Of a stretch of 64,000 nucleotides of DNA, positions 10,380 through 19,741 are shown piece by piece. The stretch spans positions 1 through 64,000 of the forward strand of contig JADKKI010000018.1 in assembly GCA_016720595.1 (NCBI GenBank), in the 5' to 3' direction. A program made the position numbers and the translations under genes. How positions within the stretch are numbered: position 1 is the stretch's first letter; every line of letters begins with the position of its first letter. The DNA is from Myxococcales bacterium. GTDB taxonomy: Bacteria; Myxococcota_A; Polyangia; Haliangiales; Haliangiaceae. The notes below the pieces were generated by a model. It saw only the letters and a list, made by a program, of their open reading frames with translations, had not been told where the DNA came from and did not search any database.

Positions 10380-11182
10380 GGATCGGCGCCCTCGCCCTCG
10401 CAGCCGCGCTCGCCGTCGCTCCCGCGATCGCACGCGCCGAAGAGCCGCCGCCGCCCGAGGAGGTCCCCGCCAAGGCGCGCGCCCTCGCCCAGCAAGGCCG
10501 CGCGTTCCACGATGCCGGTGACTACGGGCGCGATCATCGCCTTCAAGGAGGCGTACGTGATGGCGCCCAGCGCCGGCCTGCTGTTCAACCTGGCACAGGC
10601 CTATCGCCTCCAGGGCAACTGCGACGACGCCACGCGGATGTACCGCCGCTACCTCGCCACCGCCCCCAGCGTCGAGGGCAGGACGATCGCGGAGGAGCGC
10701 CTCGCGAGCTCTGCCCGTTGTGCTCACGAGGCGCAGCGCCCCGCAGCGCGAGACGGGCACCCGCCGATCGTGATCGAGACCTCGCGAGAGAGCGGCTCGT
10801 TGTTCGCGACCTCTCGTTTTGGCCGTGCGCGGGCAGCGAGCAGACCGTCGGGATCGGGCTCGCAGTCGCGGGCGGCCTCCTCACCTGTCCGTGGCGCTCT
10901 ACTTCGGCCTGCGGGCCCACGACGCCACGGCGACCGTCGAGCGCGGCTACGCGAGTGGCGCGCGATGGCAGGATCGCGGCCGCCGATGCGCGGGGCGAAT
11001 CCAGCGCCACGATCGCGAAGGCGTTCGGCATCGGTGGTGGCGTCGCGATCGCCGGTGGCGTGGCGCTCTACTTCCTCGGCGTACGTACCGAGCGGAGTGC
11101 GACGGGGAGCTTCCGGATCACTCCCGTCGCCGTCTCGCCCACACGCAACGGGGCCCAGGTGAGCATCGCATGGCAGTTCTGA
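10376..11182 (+). CDS. Secreted TPR protein coupled to the kinase gene, frameshifted
   Basis: The ATG at 10376 overlaps the kinase stop. A signal peptide (LALAAALAVAPAIARA) is followed by AKARALAQQGRAFHDAGDYGR, and in the next frame by FKEAYVMAPSAGLLFNLAQAYRLQGNCDDA and RYLATAP, a short TPR block of the type found beside many myxobacterial kinases. A transmembrane-like segment and a C-terminal SFRITPVAVSP / AQVSIAWQF end follow after further frame changes. The two ends are in the same frame, so the intervening indels nearly cancel. Likely envelope-localised; role unknown. Confidence 0.65.
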   Translation: MRIGALALAAALAVAPAIARAEEPPPPEEVPAKARALAQQGRAFHDAGDYGRDHRLQGGVRDGAQRRPAVQPGTGLSPPGQLRRRHADVPPLPRHRPQRRGQDDRGGAPRELCPLCSRGAAPRSARRAPADRDRDLARERLVVRDLSFWPCAGSEQTVGIGLAVAGGLLTCPWRSTSACGPTTPRRPSSAATRVARDGRIAAADARGESSATIAKAFGIGGGVAIAGGVALYFLGVRTERSATGSFRITPVAVSPTRNGAQVSIAWQF

Positions 11183-11673
11183 ACCCCAGATTCGCGACCG
11201 CGACGGCCCTCGCCAGCGTCTTCACCGTCCCCGTCGCCCTCGCCCTCCTCCTCGGCCTCGGCGGTTGCTGCCACCCGGATCTCCCGCGACTGCACCGTGA
11301 CGTGCTCGGCGCGCCGGGGACTGCGCCAGCGGCCAGGTCTGCGGCGCTGATGGCTTCTGCGCGGCGAGCGGGGTCGCCGGTTCCTGCGGCAGGGGCGCGC
11401 TCGACGCCGGGATCGACGCCGCGCGCGGTGGTGCTGCACGTCCAGGTGATGGGGACCGGCCGCGTCGATGTGACCGGTGCGAGCTCGTGCGGCGGCAATG
11501 GCCCCTCCGACTGCATGATCACGGTGCCCAAGGGTCCGGTGACGCTCCACGCGGTGGCCACCGACGGAGACAAGCCGTTCGACCGCTGGACCACACCGAA
11601 CTGCACCGGGCAGACCTCGACGTGCATGTTCTCGGCGAACACGTCGACGACGGTCGGCGCGAAGTTCAAGTGA
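11170..11673 (+). CDS. Small lipoprotein with Cys-rich stretch and Cys-paired beta domain, frameshifted
   Basis: The ATG at 11170 overlaps the end of the TPR gene. The N-terminus ALALLLGLGGCC is a lipobox. In two other frames the next stretch reads RDCTVTCSA and GDCASGQVCGADGFCAASG, the Cys-spaced pattern common in myxobacterial lipoproteins. The C-terminal part (VQVMGTGRVDVTGASSCGG, DCMITVPKGPVTLHAVATDG, FDRWTTPNCTGQTSTCMF) resembles secreted bacterial repeat domains of the GSGxVxS...C...C type. At least three frame changes lie between 11285 and 11420. It probably forms a unit with the two upstream genes. Confidence 0.55.
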   Translation: MAVLNPRFATATALASVFTVPVALALLLGLGGCCHPDLPRLHRDVLGAPGTAPAARSAALMASARRAGSPVPAAGARSTPGSTPRAVVLHVQVMGTGRVDVTGASSCGGNGPSDCMITVPKGPVTLHAVATDGDKPFDRWTTPNCTGQTSTCMFSANTSTTVGAKFK

Positions 11674-11685
11674 GCCGGGTCGTGC

Positions 11686-12331
11686 TCAGCGCTTGATCCC
11701 GACGACCAGGCCGTCGGGCGTTGGGGCGCACACCGAATCGCAGGTGGCGGCGACCAGCTCGTGGAAGGCGCGCATCGCGCGGCCGCGATCCGAATCCTCC
11801 ATCAGCTCGCCGAACAGGTACGCGTTGTCACCGAGCACGAGCCCGCCCGGCGCAGGTGCTCACGGCCCACGCACCGTAGACGTGATAGTTGACCTTGTCC
11901 GCGTCGATGAACACCGCATCGAACGGGCCCTTGTCGGCGATGATCGGCAACACCTCGACGCCCGGGCCGACCAGCACGGTGACGCGATCCGCGACGCCCG
12001 CTGCGGCGAGGTTGCCGCGCGCGACAGCCGCGTGCTTCTCCTCGTACTCGATCGACCACAGGTGCCCATCGGGGGGCAGCGCGCGCGCCATGTGGATCGC
12101 CGAGTAACCGACCAGGGTGCCGACCTCGACGACCTTCTTGGCCCCCGCGAGCCGCAGCAGCAACTGGATCAGCTTGCCATCGCTCGGCCCGACCTGGATC
12201 GCCGGGATGCCGTCGGGCACCGCGAACGCGCGTGCCAGGCCGGCGTCGTGCGGGACGTGGGTGGTGTTGACGTAGTGGAGGATCGCCTTGGTCGCGTAGC
12301 GGTCACCACCGCGAGAGTCGTGGTCAGCCAT
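11686..12331 (-). CDS. SAM-dependent O-methyltransferase (caffeoyl-CoA OMT family), one frameshift
   Basis: The ATG at 12331 starts a protein of about 214 aa after repair. SAM motif I is [20 protein letters not shown], the acidic motif II region [11 protein letters not shown], and the metal-binding region [12 protein letters not shown], all typical of the cation-dependent class I O-methyltransferases (COMT-like). The frame changes near 11850, after which [15 protein letters not shown] sequence runs to VVGIKR and the stop at 11686-11688. Substrate unknown. The gene is 23 bp downstream of the FemAB/GNAT-like gene on the same strand and may be cotranscribed. Confidence 0.78.
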
Positions 12332-12354
12332 CCGCGGACCCTACCATCGGGGGA

Positions 12355-13577
<1,223 letters not shown>

Positions 13578-13588
13578 GGAGCACCGTC

Positions 13589-14515
13589 ATGCCGCTCGAT
13601 CCAGCCCTCAAGAAGAAGCTCGACACCATCGTCCAGGCGGACCCCGTGGTCCTGTTCATGAAGGGTACGAGGAGCTTCCCGCAATGCGGGTTCTCCGCCT
13701 CCGTCGTGAACATCCTCAACACCTTGGTACCCAAGTTCGCCACCGTCAATATCCTCAGCGACGCTGAGATCCGGACGGGGATGAAGGAGTACTCGGACTG
13801 GCCGACGTTCCCCCAGCTGTTCATCAAGGGTGAGTTCGTCGGCGGCGCCGACATCGTTCGCCAGATGCACGAGGCCGGCGAGCTCGAGAAGAAGCTCGGA
13901 GATCTCGTCGCCCCCGCCAAGGCCCCCACGCTGACGGTCTGCTGCTCGCGCGGCGACCGGAGCTGTCGGCCGCCCCGCGTGACGGCAGCCCCGGGGACGT
14001 GATCCACCTGACGATCACGCTGAGCTGGGGAGCACCAGCTCGACCTCGGCCCCAAGGAGGGCAGCCACCTCAACGATCGAGACCAACGGCGTCACCGTGC
14101 AGGTCGATCGCGCGAGCCGGCCGCGCCGCCGGCGTGACCATCGATTTCTCGAGAGCCTGACGGTGGCGGCTTCAAGATCGAGAACCCGAACCGCCCCGCC
14201 GCGGTGCGCGAGGTCGAGCCCAAGGCGATGAAGGCCCTGCTCGCCGACGGCAAGATCCAGCTGTGGGACGTGCGCACCGAGAAGGAGCGCGCGACCGCCA
14301 TGATCGCCGGCTCCAAGCTCCTCGACGATGCGGCGATGGCCGCGATCGAGGCGCTGCCGAAGTCCACGCCACTGGCGTTCCACTGCCACCACGGTACGCG
14401 CAGCCGCGCCGCCGCCGAGCACTTCCTGAAGGAAGGGTTCACCCACGTCTACAACCTCGCCGGTGGCATCGAGGCGTGGTCGCGCGACGTCGATCCGAGC
14501 GTCCCGCGCTACTAA
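13589..14515 (+). CDS. Monothiol glutaredoxin - HesB-like - rhodanese fusion, frameshifted in the middle
   Basis: Residues 1 to about 105 are a Grx4-type monothiol glutaredoxin with the [11 protein letters not shown] active site, [16 protein letters not shown] and the IVRQM end; such proteins carry or deliver [2Fe-2S] clusters with glutathione. Between about 13925 and 14200 three reading frames together give a HesB/IscA-like A-type carrier: [43 protein letters not shown] and [10 protein letters not shown]. The last part, from about 14205, is a rhodanese domain: [38 protein letters not shown] with active-site Cys, and [13 protein letters not shown]. The combination points to iron-sulfur or sulfur trafficking. 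Repaired length is about 308 aa. Confidence 0.78.
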
Positions 14516-14558
14516 CTGCTTGATCCGGCGGGCCGCGGGCGGCATGGTCCGCGCCGAG

Positions 14559-15875
14559 ATGCGCACCCTCGCTCTGGCCACCGTCGTCGCTGTCGTCACC
14601 GTCGCCTCGGCGTGTGGGGATGACGGCTCTTCCACGACGCCCGATGCGCCGGTGGCCCCGATCACCCCGACGCCGAACCCGGCGCGCGGGATCTCGGAGA
14701 CCAAGCTCAGCTTCGACGTCACGACGTTCGCCGCGACCGCGCAGATCACGTTCGAGCCGAGCACCGCGCCTGGCGCGACGCTCGAGGTCGGCGATCTGAC
14801 CCTCGACACCGTGCAGCAGGGCGGCGCCGCGCTGGCATTCGCTGTGAAGCCGGGCACCAACGTCATCGATCTCGCGCTCGACGCCAGCGACGCGCCGGTC
14901 ACGATCGACATCGCGTTCCACTACAAGAACCACACCGGCTTCGCGGGCGCGGCGGCGGCGGGCTACACGTTCCTGTGGCCGTACTACTGCGGCAACCTGT
15001 TCCCCTGCCACAGCCAGCCGCGCGATGGCCTCGCGATGACGCTTGCGGTGACCGGCGTGCCGGCCGGCAAGATCGCCGTGTTCCCGCAGACGATCGCGGA
15101 GGCACCGTCGTACCAGCTCGCGTGGTCGATCGACGCGTACACCGAGCTGCCGCTCGGCACGACCGCCGCGGGCACGCAGGTCTCGGTGTGGTACCGGCCC
15201 ACCGAGCTCGCGCTCGCGCAGACCGGGACCGCGAACCTGGTCGCCGCGTTCCAGTGGCTCGAGCAGACGATCGGCCCGTACCGGTTCGGCAACAAGGTCG
15301 GCACGGTGTCCGTGAAGTGGGGGCCCGGCGCGTACGGCGGGATGGAGCATCACCCGCTGTGGCACGTCTCGGCCGGATCGCTCGATAGCCAGGAGACCAA
15401 CGTCCACGAGGCCGCGCACGGCTGGTTCGGCGACGGGATCCGGATCGAGTGCTGGGAGGACTTCGTGCTGTCGGAGGGCACCGTCACCTACCTCGCGGGC
15501 CGCGCGCTCGACGTGGTCGCACCGACGGTCGGCGCGGCGGTGTGGCAGAGCTACGCGAGCGAGCTCGCCGGCATCCCCGGCACCGACAAGGTGTGGCCGC
15601 AGAGCTGCGGCACCGTCGATATCCTGAAGGACGATCTGTTCACCAACGCGCCGTACATGCGCGGCGCGTTCTTCTATCGCGGCGTGGCGCTGAAGGTCGG
15701 CGCCGACAAGGTCGACCAGGCGCTGCACACGTTCTACATGGCGCACGCTGGCAAGACGGCGCACATGGCGGACATGCTCGACACGATCAAGACCGTCACG
15801 GGCTACGACGCCACGGCGTGCGCGGCGACCTGGCTGACCAGCACCACCACGCCCACGCCCGGCGCCTGTCCGTAG
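14559..15875 (+). CDS. M1-family (gluzincin) metallopeptidase lipoprotein
   Basis: The start at 14559 (MRTLALATVV) gives a lipobox at TVASACGDDG; an upstream ATG at 14544 would only add five residues. The 438-aa protein has an N-terminal beta region (ISETKLSFDVTTF), a GGMEHHPLWHV segment corresponding to the GxMEN exopeptidase motif, and HEAAH followed exactly 18 residues later by the Glu in LSEGT, the M1 zinc site HExxH-x18-E. A C-terminal helical part contains FYRGVALKVGADKVDQAL. The GAMEN-equivalent GGMEH is altered, so aminopeptidase activity is not certain. Probably acts in the periplasm or on the cell surface. Intact, unlike most neighbours. Confidence 0.85.
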   Translation: MRTLALATVVAVVTVASACGDDGSSTTPDAPVAPITPTPNPARGISETKLSFDVTTFAATAQITFEPSTAPGATLEVGDLTLDTVQQGGAALAFAVKPGTNVIDLALDASDAPVTIDIAFHYKNHTGFAGAAAAGYTFLWPYYCGNLFPCHSQPRDGLAMTLAVTGVPAGKIAVFPQTIAEAPSYQLAWSIDAYTELPLGTTAAGTQVSVWYRPTELALAQTGTANLVAAFQWLEQTIGPYRFGNKVGTVSVKWGPGAYGGMEHHPLWHVSAGSLDSQETNVHEAAHGWFGDGIRIECWEDFVLSEGTVTYLAGRALDVVAPTVGAAVWQSYASELAGIPGTDKVWPQSCGTVDILKDDLFTNAPYMRGAFFYRGVALKVGADKVDQALHTFYMAHAGKTAHMADMLDTIKTVTGYDATACAATWLTSTTTPTPGACP

Positions 15876-15887
15876 CGCGGACGCGCT

Positions 15888-15933
15888 GTCCGCATGCCGG
15901 CGGACACGGACAAGCGCGACGCGTGATCACGCG
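15888..15933. promoter_or_regulatory. Two small palindromes between the M1 peptidase and Uma2 genes
   Basis: GTCCGC (15888-15893) pairs with GCGGAC (15900-15905) across a 6-nt loop, and CGCGTGATCACGCG (15920-15933) is a perfect 14-bp palindrome. There is no T-run, so they are not classic terminators. They could be an operator or a processing site; function unknown. Confidence 0.25.
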
Positions 15934-15975
15934 CGGTTGCGGTTGGCGCTGCTCGTGCAGTGGTCGCCTGGTACC

Positions 15976-16598
15976 ATGGCCGTCGTGATGAAGCGCCCGA
16001 CGATCGACCGTGTCCCCCCTGGTGAGCATGTTCCCACGGCCGATGAGCGGATCGTGATGAGCAACATCTCGCGGGATACGTTCGAGGCGATCCTGCGATC
16101 AAAGGGCGAGAAGCGGCGACCCAAGGTCACCTACCTGGAAGGGACACTGGAGCTCATGTCGCCGTCGAGACAGCACGAACAGATCGGGAGGACGCTCGGG
16201 GACATCCTCAACGCCTACTTCGCTTACCTCGGGCTCGAGTTCAACAACTACGGATCGTGGACGGTGTCGAGTAGCGACGACAAAGCGACACTCGAACCCG
16301 ACGAGTGCTCGTGCGTTTGGCGATCAATCCAAGCACCGTCCGGACCTGGCGATCGAGGTCGTGGACCAGCGGCGGGATCGAGAAGCTCGACGTCTATCGA
16401 CACATCGGCGTGCCGAGGTCTGGTTCTCTGATCGACGACGTGATCACGTTCCACATCCTGACCGATGCGGGCTACCGGCAGGAGGAGCGCAGCAGGTGCG
16501 CCCCCGGCCTCGAACTTGCTCGTGTCTACCCACTGCTCGAGTTGTCGCGTGGCCCCGCTCTCCTCAAGGCGCTGCGCGCCGAGTTCCCGATCCCCTGA
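15976..16598 (+). CDS. Uma2-family (DUF820) PD-(D/E)xK nuclease-fold protein, frameshifted
   Basis: It starts at ATG 15976 (or 15988). The family pattern is clear: MSNISRDTFEAILRSKGE, KVTYLEGTLELMSPSRQHE, HEQIGRTLGDILNAYFAYLG and EPDECSCVW, followed in other frames by KHRPDLAIEVV, IEKLDVYRHIGVPEVWF and LLELSRGPALLKALRAEFP. The acidic and Lys residues of the PD-(D/E)xK fold are carried by the ExxLELMSP and PDLAIEVV segments. Uma2 proteins are abundant, of unclear function, and often associated with mobile DNA. Two frame changes occur, near 16310 and 16390. Confidence 0.75.
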
Positions 16599-16641
16599 GC
16601 GAGCGTCGGCGTCGCCTCGTCGCCGCGCCGCGTGACCGCGC

Positions 16642-16880
16642 TCAGGGCGCCGCGGTGTCGACGCGGATCGCGGTGAGGGTCGTGCCGCCGACCGCGAACA
16701 CCAGGCGCGCGACCTTGTCGCCGTCCTTCTGGAAGATCGCCGCGGCCTGGATCGCCTCGATGAAGAACTCGTGGTCCGAGAGCGGCGCGAGCCGGTGCTT
16801 GGGCTCGCCCGGCCCCTCGATGTACAGGCGCTTGCCCTCGAGCGTGACCACCAGCTTGGTGCCGGTCAGCTCGTAGGTGC
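16642..16880 (-). pseudogene. Inverted partial copy of the serine hydrolase C-terminus
   Basis: Read on the minus strand, this segment encodes TYELTGTKLVVTLEGKRLY through IRVDTAAP, the same last 75 or so residues as the serine hydrolase ending at 19567. The DNA differs from 19330-19567 by a few mostly synonymous bases and one indel near 19410. This copy lacks the frameshift present in the full gene. No 5' part, start or ribosome site belongs to it, and the trypsin gene ends inside it. It is best read as a leftover of an inverted duplication or of a former paralogue. Confidence 0.8.
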
Positions 16881-18110
16881 CCGCCGTCGCGGGCGGCGCC
16901 TACCAGCGACGAGCAGGCCAAGCACACCGATCCCGAGCCACAGCGAGCCGCCCGCGCTGCGACCACTGTCACAGCAGCCACCCGAATCGAAGTCGGTGAG
17001 GTCGCAGCTGTCGGCCGGCTCGCCATCCATGATCTCGATCGGGATGGTGTACGCGAGCGTGCGGGTGGGATCTGCCTTGTCGGTGATCGAGAGGCCGAGC
17101 GAATCCTTCGCAACCACGCCCGGGTCCATGCACACGCGCAGGCGGCCATCGTCGCGCACTGCCGCCTTCGCGTACTTCGGCTGCGCCGTGATCGCGTAGG
17201 TGTGCTTGGTGCTCTTCGGATCGTTGGCGTCGATCGTCACGTCGGCTGCGTGTCCGCGCACCGCGGTGAGCAGGTTTGGGATCGTGGGCTCGGGGCCGCG
17301 CGCCACCGCCACGCCGGTGACCTCCTCGATCCAGTCTGCCACCGCGTCGGGTCGTACGTAGATCCCTCCCTCCGAGCACCAGTACCTCGCGTCATCGTAG
17401 GAGCGCGAGGTGACGCCCGCGAGAAAAGTTCCGAACTCGGTTGGAAGGTAGAGTGGGCCACCTGAATCGCCTGGGCAGGTGTCAACCCCCATGCCCCCGG
17501 CTCCGAGTTCTCCCACGCCCGGGACGGCGGTGACGCATCCGTTGTTCTTGTTGATGCTACAGTCAGCATCGGTGATCGTGGTGGCGGCTTCCTGCAGCTC
17601 GTTGACATACTGCTCATTGTCAACTCCATACAGCACTGGACCGCTTCTATCGACAGCGCCGTAGCCGACAATGGAGACGGGCGCACCGTTCATGATCTCG
17701 AGGCTCGCCCAGCCGGTAGCTATGGCGCGCGGCACTAGCCTCGAATCGCGGGCCAGAATGAGCACGGCGATGTCCCTCGTGTTCTGTGAGTCCGGATACT
17801 CGACGAACGAAGCGACGTCGATCACTTCGCCGTCGGCTTTCTTCACGAGCGAGTTGGTCCCGAGCAGAACGTTCTTGAACGGGAATCGAGGATCCACGCA
17901 GTGCCCGGCCGTGATCACCACCGTGGGGGCGATCAGGGTCCCGGTGCACTCTTGGCTGTTGTCGCTCACGTAGACCGCCGCGACATCCGGCCACTTGCCG
18001 AGCGGCGCATCGCTGCCACCGATCACGGGCGCGGCGGACGGCCCGGCAGCGGCGCCTGGGGGGAGGAGCGTGAGGAACAGGAGGAGCAAGAACCAGGTCG
18101 CAGCGCGCAT
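16866..18110 (-). CDS. Secreted trypsin-like serine protease with MYXO-CTERM-like tail
   Basis: The ATG at 18110 gives a signal peptide (FLLLLFLTLLPPGAAA), then VIGGSDAPLGKWPDVAAVYV. The catalytic triad is visible: TAGHC, TRDIAVLIL (Asp) and CPGDSGGPLYL. A beta domain of about 100 residues follows, then a C-terminal tail: CC, a hydrophobic helix (SLWLGIGVLGLLVA) and an Arg run, as in the MYXO-CTERM surface-sorting signal. The coding end reads through the junction with the duplicated serine hydrolase fragment, so the last few residues and the stop (16866-16868) come from foreign sequence. The central part is AT-richer than its surroundings (34 of 60 G+C at 17521-17580). The frame is intact. 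Confidence 0.87.
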   Translation of the reverse strand: MRAATWFLLLLFLTLLPPGAAAGPSAAPVIGGSDAPLGKWPDVAAVYVSDNSQECTGTLIAPTVVITAGHCVDPRFPFKNVLLGTNSLVKKADGEVIDVASFVEYPDSQNTRDIAVLILARDSRLVPRAIATGWASLEIMNGAPVSIVGYGAVDRSGPVLYGVDNEQYVNELQEAATTITDADCSINKNNGCVTAVPGVGELGAGGMGVDTCPGDSGGPLYLPTEFGTFLAGVTSRSYDDARYWCSEGGIYVRPDAVADWIEEVTGVAVARGPEPTIPNLLTAVRGHAADVTIDANDPKSTKHTYAITAQPKYAKAAVRDDGRLRVCMDPGVVAKDSLGLSITDKADPTRTLAYTIPIEIMDGEPADSCDLTDFDSGGCCDSGRSAGGSLWLGIGVLGLLVAGRRRPRRRAPTS

Positions 18111-18182
18111 CGGGGCGAACCATCGCACAGCTCCCCGGCGAGAGTCAGTGAGGATCTTGGCACCGGCTGCTAAGCTCGCGAC

Positions 18183-19567
18183 GTGCCACGCCGGTTCGCC
18201 TTGCTGTACCTCCTGGCGGCGTGCTCGGGCGCCGCAAAACGCCCGAACACCCCCGCCAAAGTCGATGCCGATCCCGATGGGCCGCATCGCGCCGCGGTCG
18301 CCGCGCAGCTCCAGCCCTTCCTCGACGCGGAGGTCCTGAGCGGCGTGGTGATCGGCCTCTACGACGCGGGCAAGCTCGAGATCTACGGCTTCGGCAAGGG
18401 CGCCGACGGCAAGCCGCCCGACGGCAAGACCCTCTACGAGATCGGGTCGGTCACCAAGGTCTACACCTCGCTGCTGCTCGCCGACGCGGTCCAGCGCCGC
18501 GAGGTCACCCTCGATACCCCGGTCGCCGAGCTGCTCCCGCCGGGGATCACGGTGCCCACCAAGGACAAGCTCGCGATCACGCTCAAGCAGCTCGCGCTCC
18601 ACGCCTCGGGCCTGCCGCGCCTCCCGCCGAGTTTGATCCAGCAGCAGCGCCCCGATCCGTACGGCGGGTACGGCGAGGAACAGCTGTATCGCGATCTGCT
18701 CGCCACCGAGCTCGAGGTCCCGCCGGGCACCCGGATCGTCTACTCGAACTACGGCGCGGGCCTGCTCGGTCACGCGCTCGGTCGCAAGCTCGGCAAGGGG
18801 TTCCCCACCGTGCTCCGCGAGCGCGTGCTCGCGCCGCTCGGCTTGACCGACACGTTCTTCGGGTTCCCGGCCGGCACCGAGAGCCGCCGCGCGCAGGGCA
18901 CCGATGCGGATCTCCAGCCCACCGCGCCGTGGACGTTCGACGCGCTCGCCGGCGCGGGCGCCCTGGTCTCCGACGCGCGCGATCAGCTCCACCTGATCGA
19001 CGCCGAGCTCGATGCCTACGCCGGGGGCAAGGCGCCGCTGCGCGCGCCGATGCGGCTGACGCAGGAAGATCAGCTCGAGAACGAGGGGCCGAACACCGGC
19101 CTCGGCTGGCAGATCGACAAGGACGGTCGCTACTGGCACAACGGCGGCACCGGCGGCTTCCACAGCTTCGTCGGCTTCGATCCCAAGGCGCGCCGCGGCG
19201 TGGTGATCCTGGCCTCGACCGCGACGTCGCTCGCCGATCGCCTCGCGGACGCGATGTACCAGGTCCTCGAGGGTACGCCGCCCGTCGCGGCGAAGTTCCC
19301 GAGCGTCGCGGAGCTCGTCCCGCTCGCGGGCACCTACGAGCTGACCGGCACGAAGCTGGTGGTCACCCTCGAGGGCAAGCGCCTCTACATCGAGGGGCCG
19401 GGCGAGCCTGCTACCGGCTCGCGCCGCTCTCGGACCACGAGTTCTTCATCGAGGCGATCCAGGCCGCGGCGATCTTCCAGAAGGACGGCGACAAGGTCGC
19501 GCGCCTGGTGTTCGCGGTGGGCGGCACGACCCTCACCGCGATCCGCGTCGACACCGCGGCGCCCTGA
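18183..19567 (+). CDS. Serine hydrolase lipoprotein (class C beta-lactamase/DD-peptidase fold), one frameshift
   Basis: GTG 18183 starts a lipoprotein (LLYLLAACSGA). The penicillin-binding fold motifs are present: SxxK in YEIGSVTKVYTS, YxN in RIVYSNYGAG, and an HxG-type motif in WHNGGTGGFHSFVG. It resembles the widespread serine hydrolases of the AmpC/EstB group, whose activity may be esterase, peptidase or D-amino-acid-specific; no specific substrate is visible. Near 19410 one indel shifts the last 50 residues into another frame (RLAPLSDHEFFIEAIQAAA). The inverted copy at 16.6-16.9 kb shows the undamaged version. It is divergent from the trypsin gene with 72 bp between starts. Confidence 0.85.
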
Positions 19568-19573
19568 GCGCGG
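19330..19573 (+). repeat. Inverted repeat arm, partner of 16636-16880
   Basis: About 240 bp, from GGGCACCTACGAGCTGACCG to GCCCTGAGCGCGGT, reappear inverted at 16636-16880 with only a handful of differences. The arms enclose the trypsin and most of the serine hydrolase. Confidence 0.8.
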
Positions 19574-19731
19574 TGGGGGCCAGGTCGCCCCTCAGCCGAT
19601 CGCCCAACTCGCAATTTGCGGCGTCGAGGCTCAACGGGGATATCCAACCCGGCATCGTTGACAGCCTTCGCCGACTAGGGCTCACTGAGCAATATACGAT
19701 TATGGTCCTCGTGACGCCCAGTGATTGGATT

Positions 19732-19737
19732 GGAGAA
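19732..19737 (+). promoter_or_regulatory. Ribosome binding site deciding the metzincin start
   Basis: GGAGAA ends 4 bases before GTG 19742 and favours that start over the in-frame GTG at 19721. Confidence 0.5.
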
Positions 19738-19741
19738 CACC

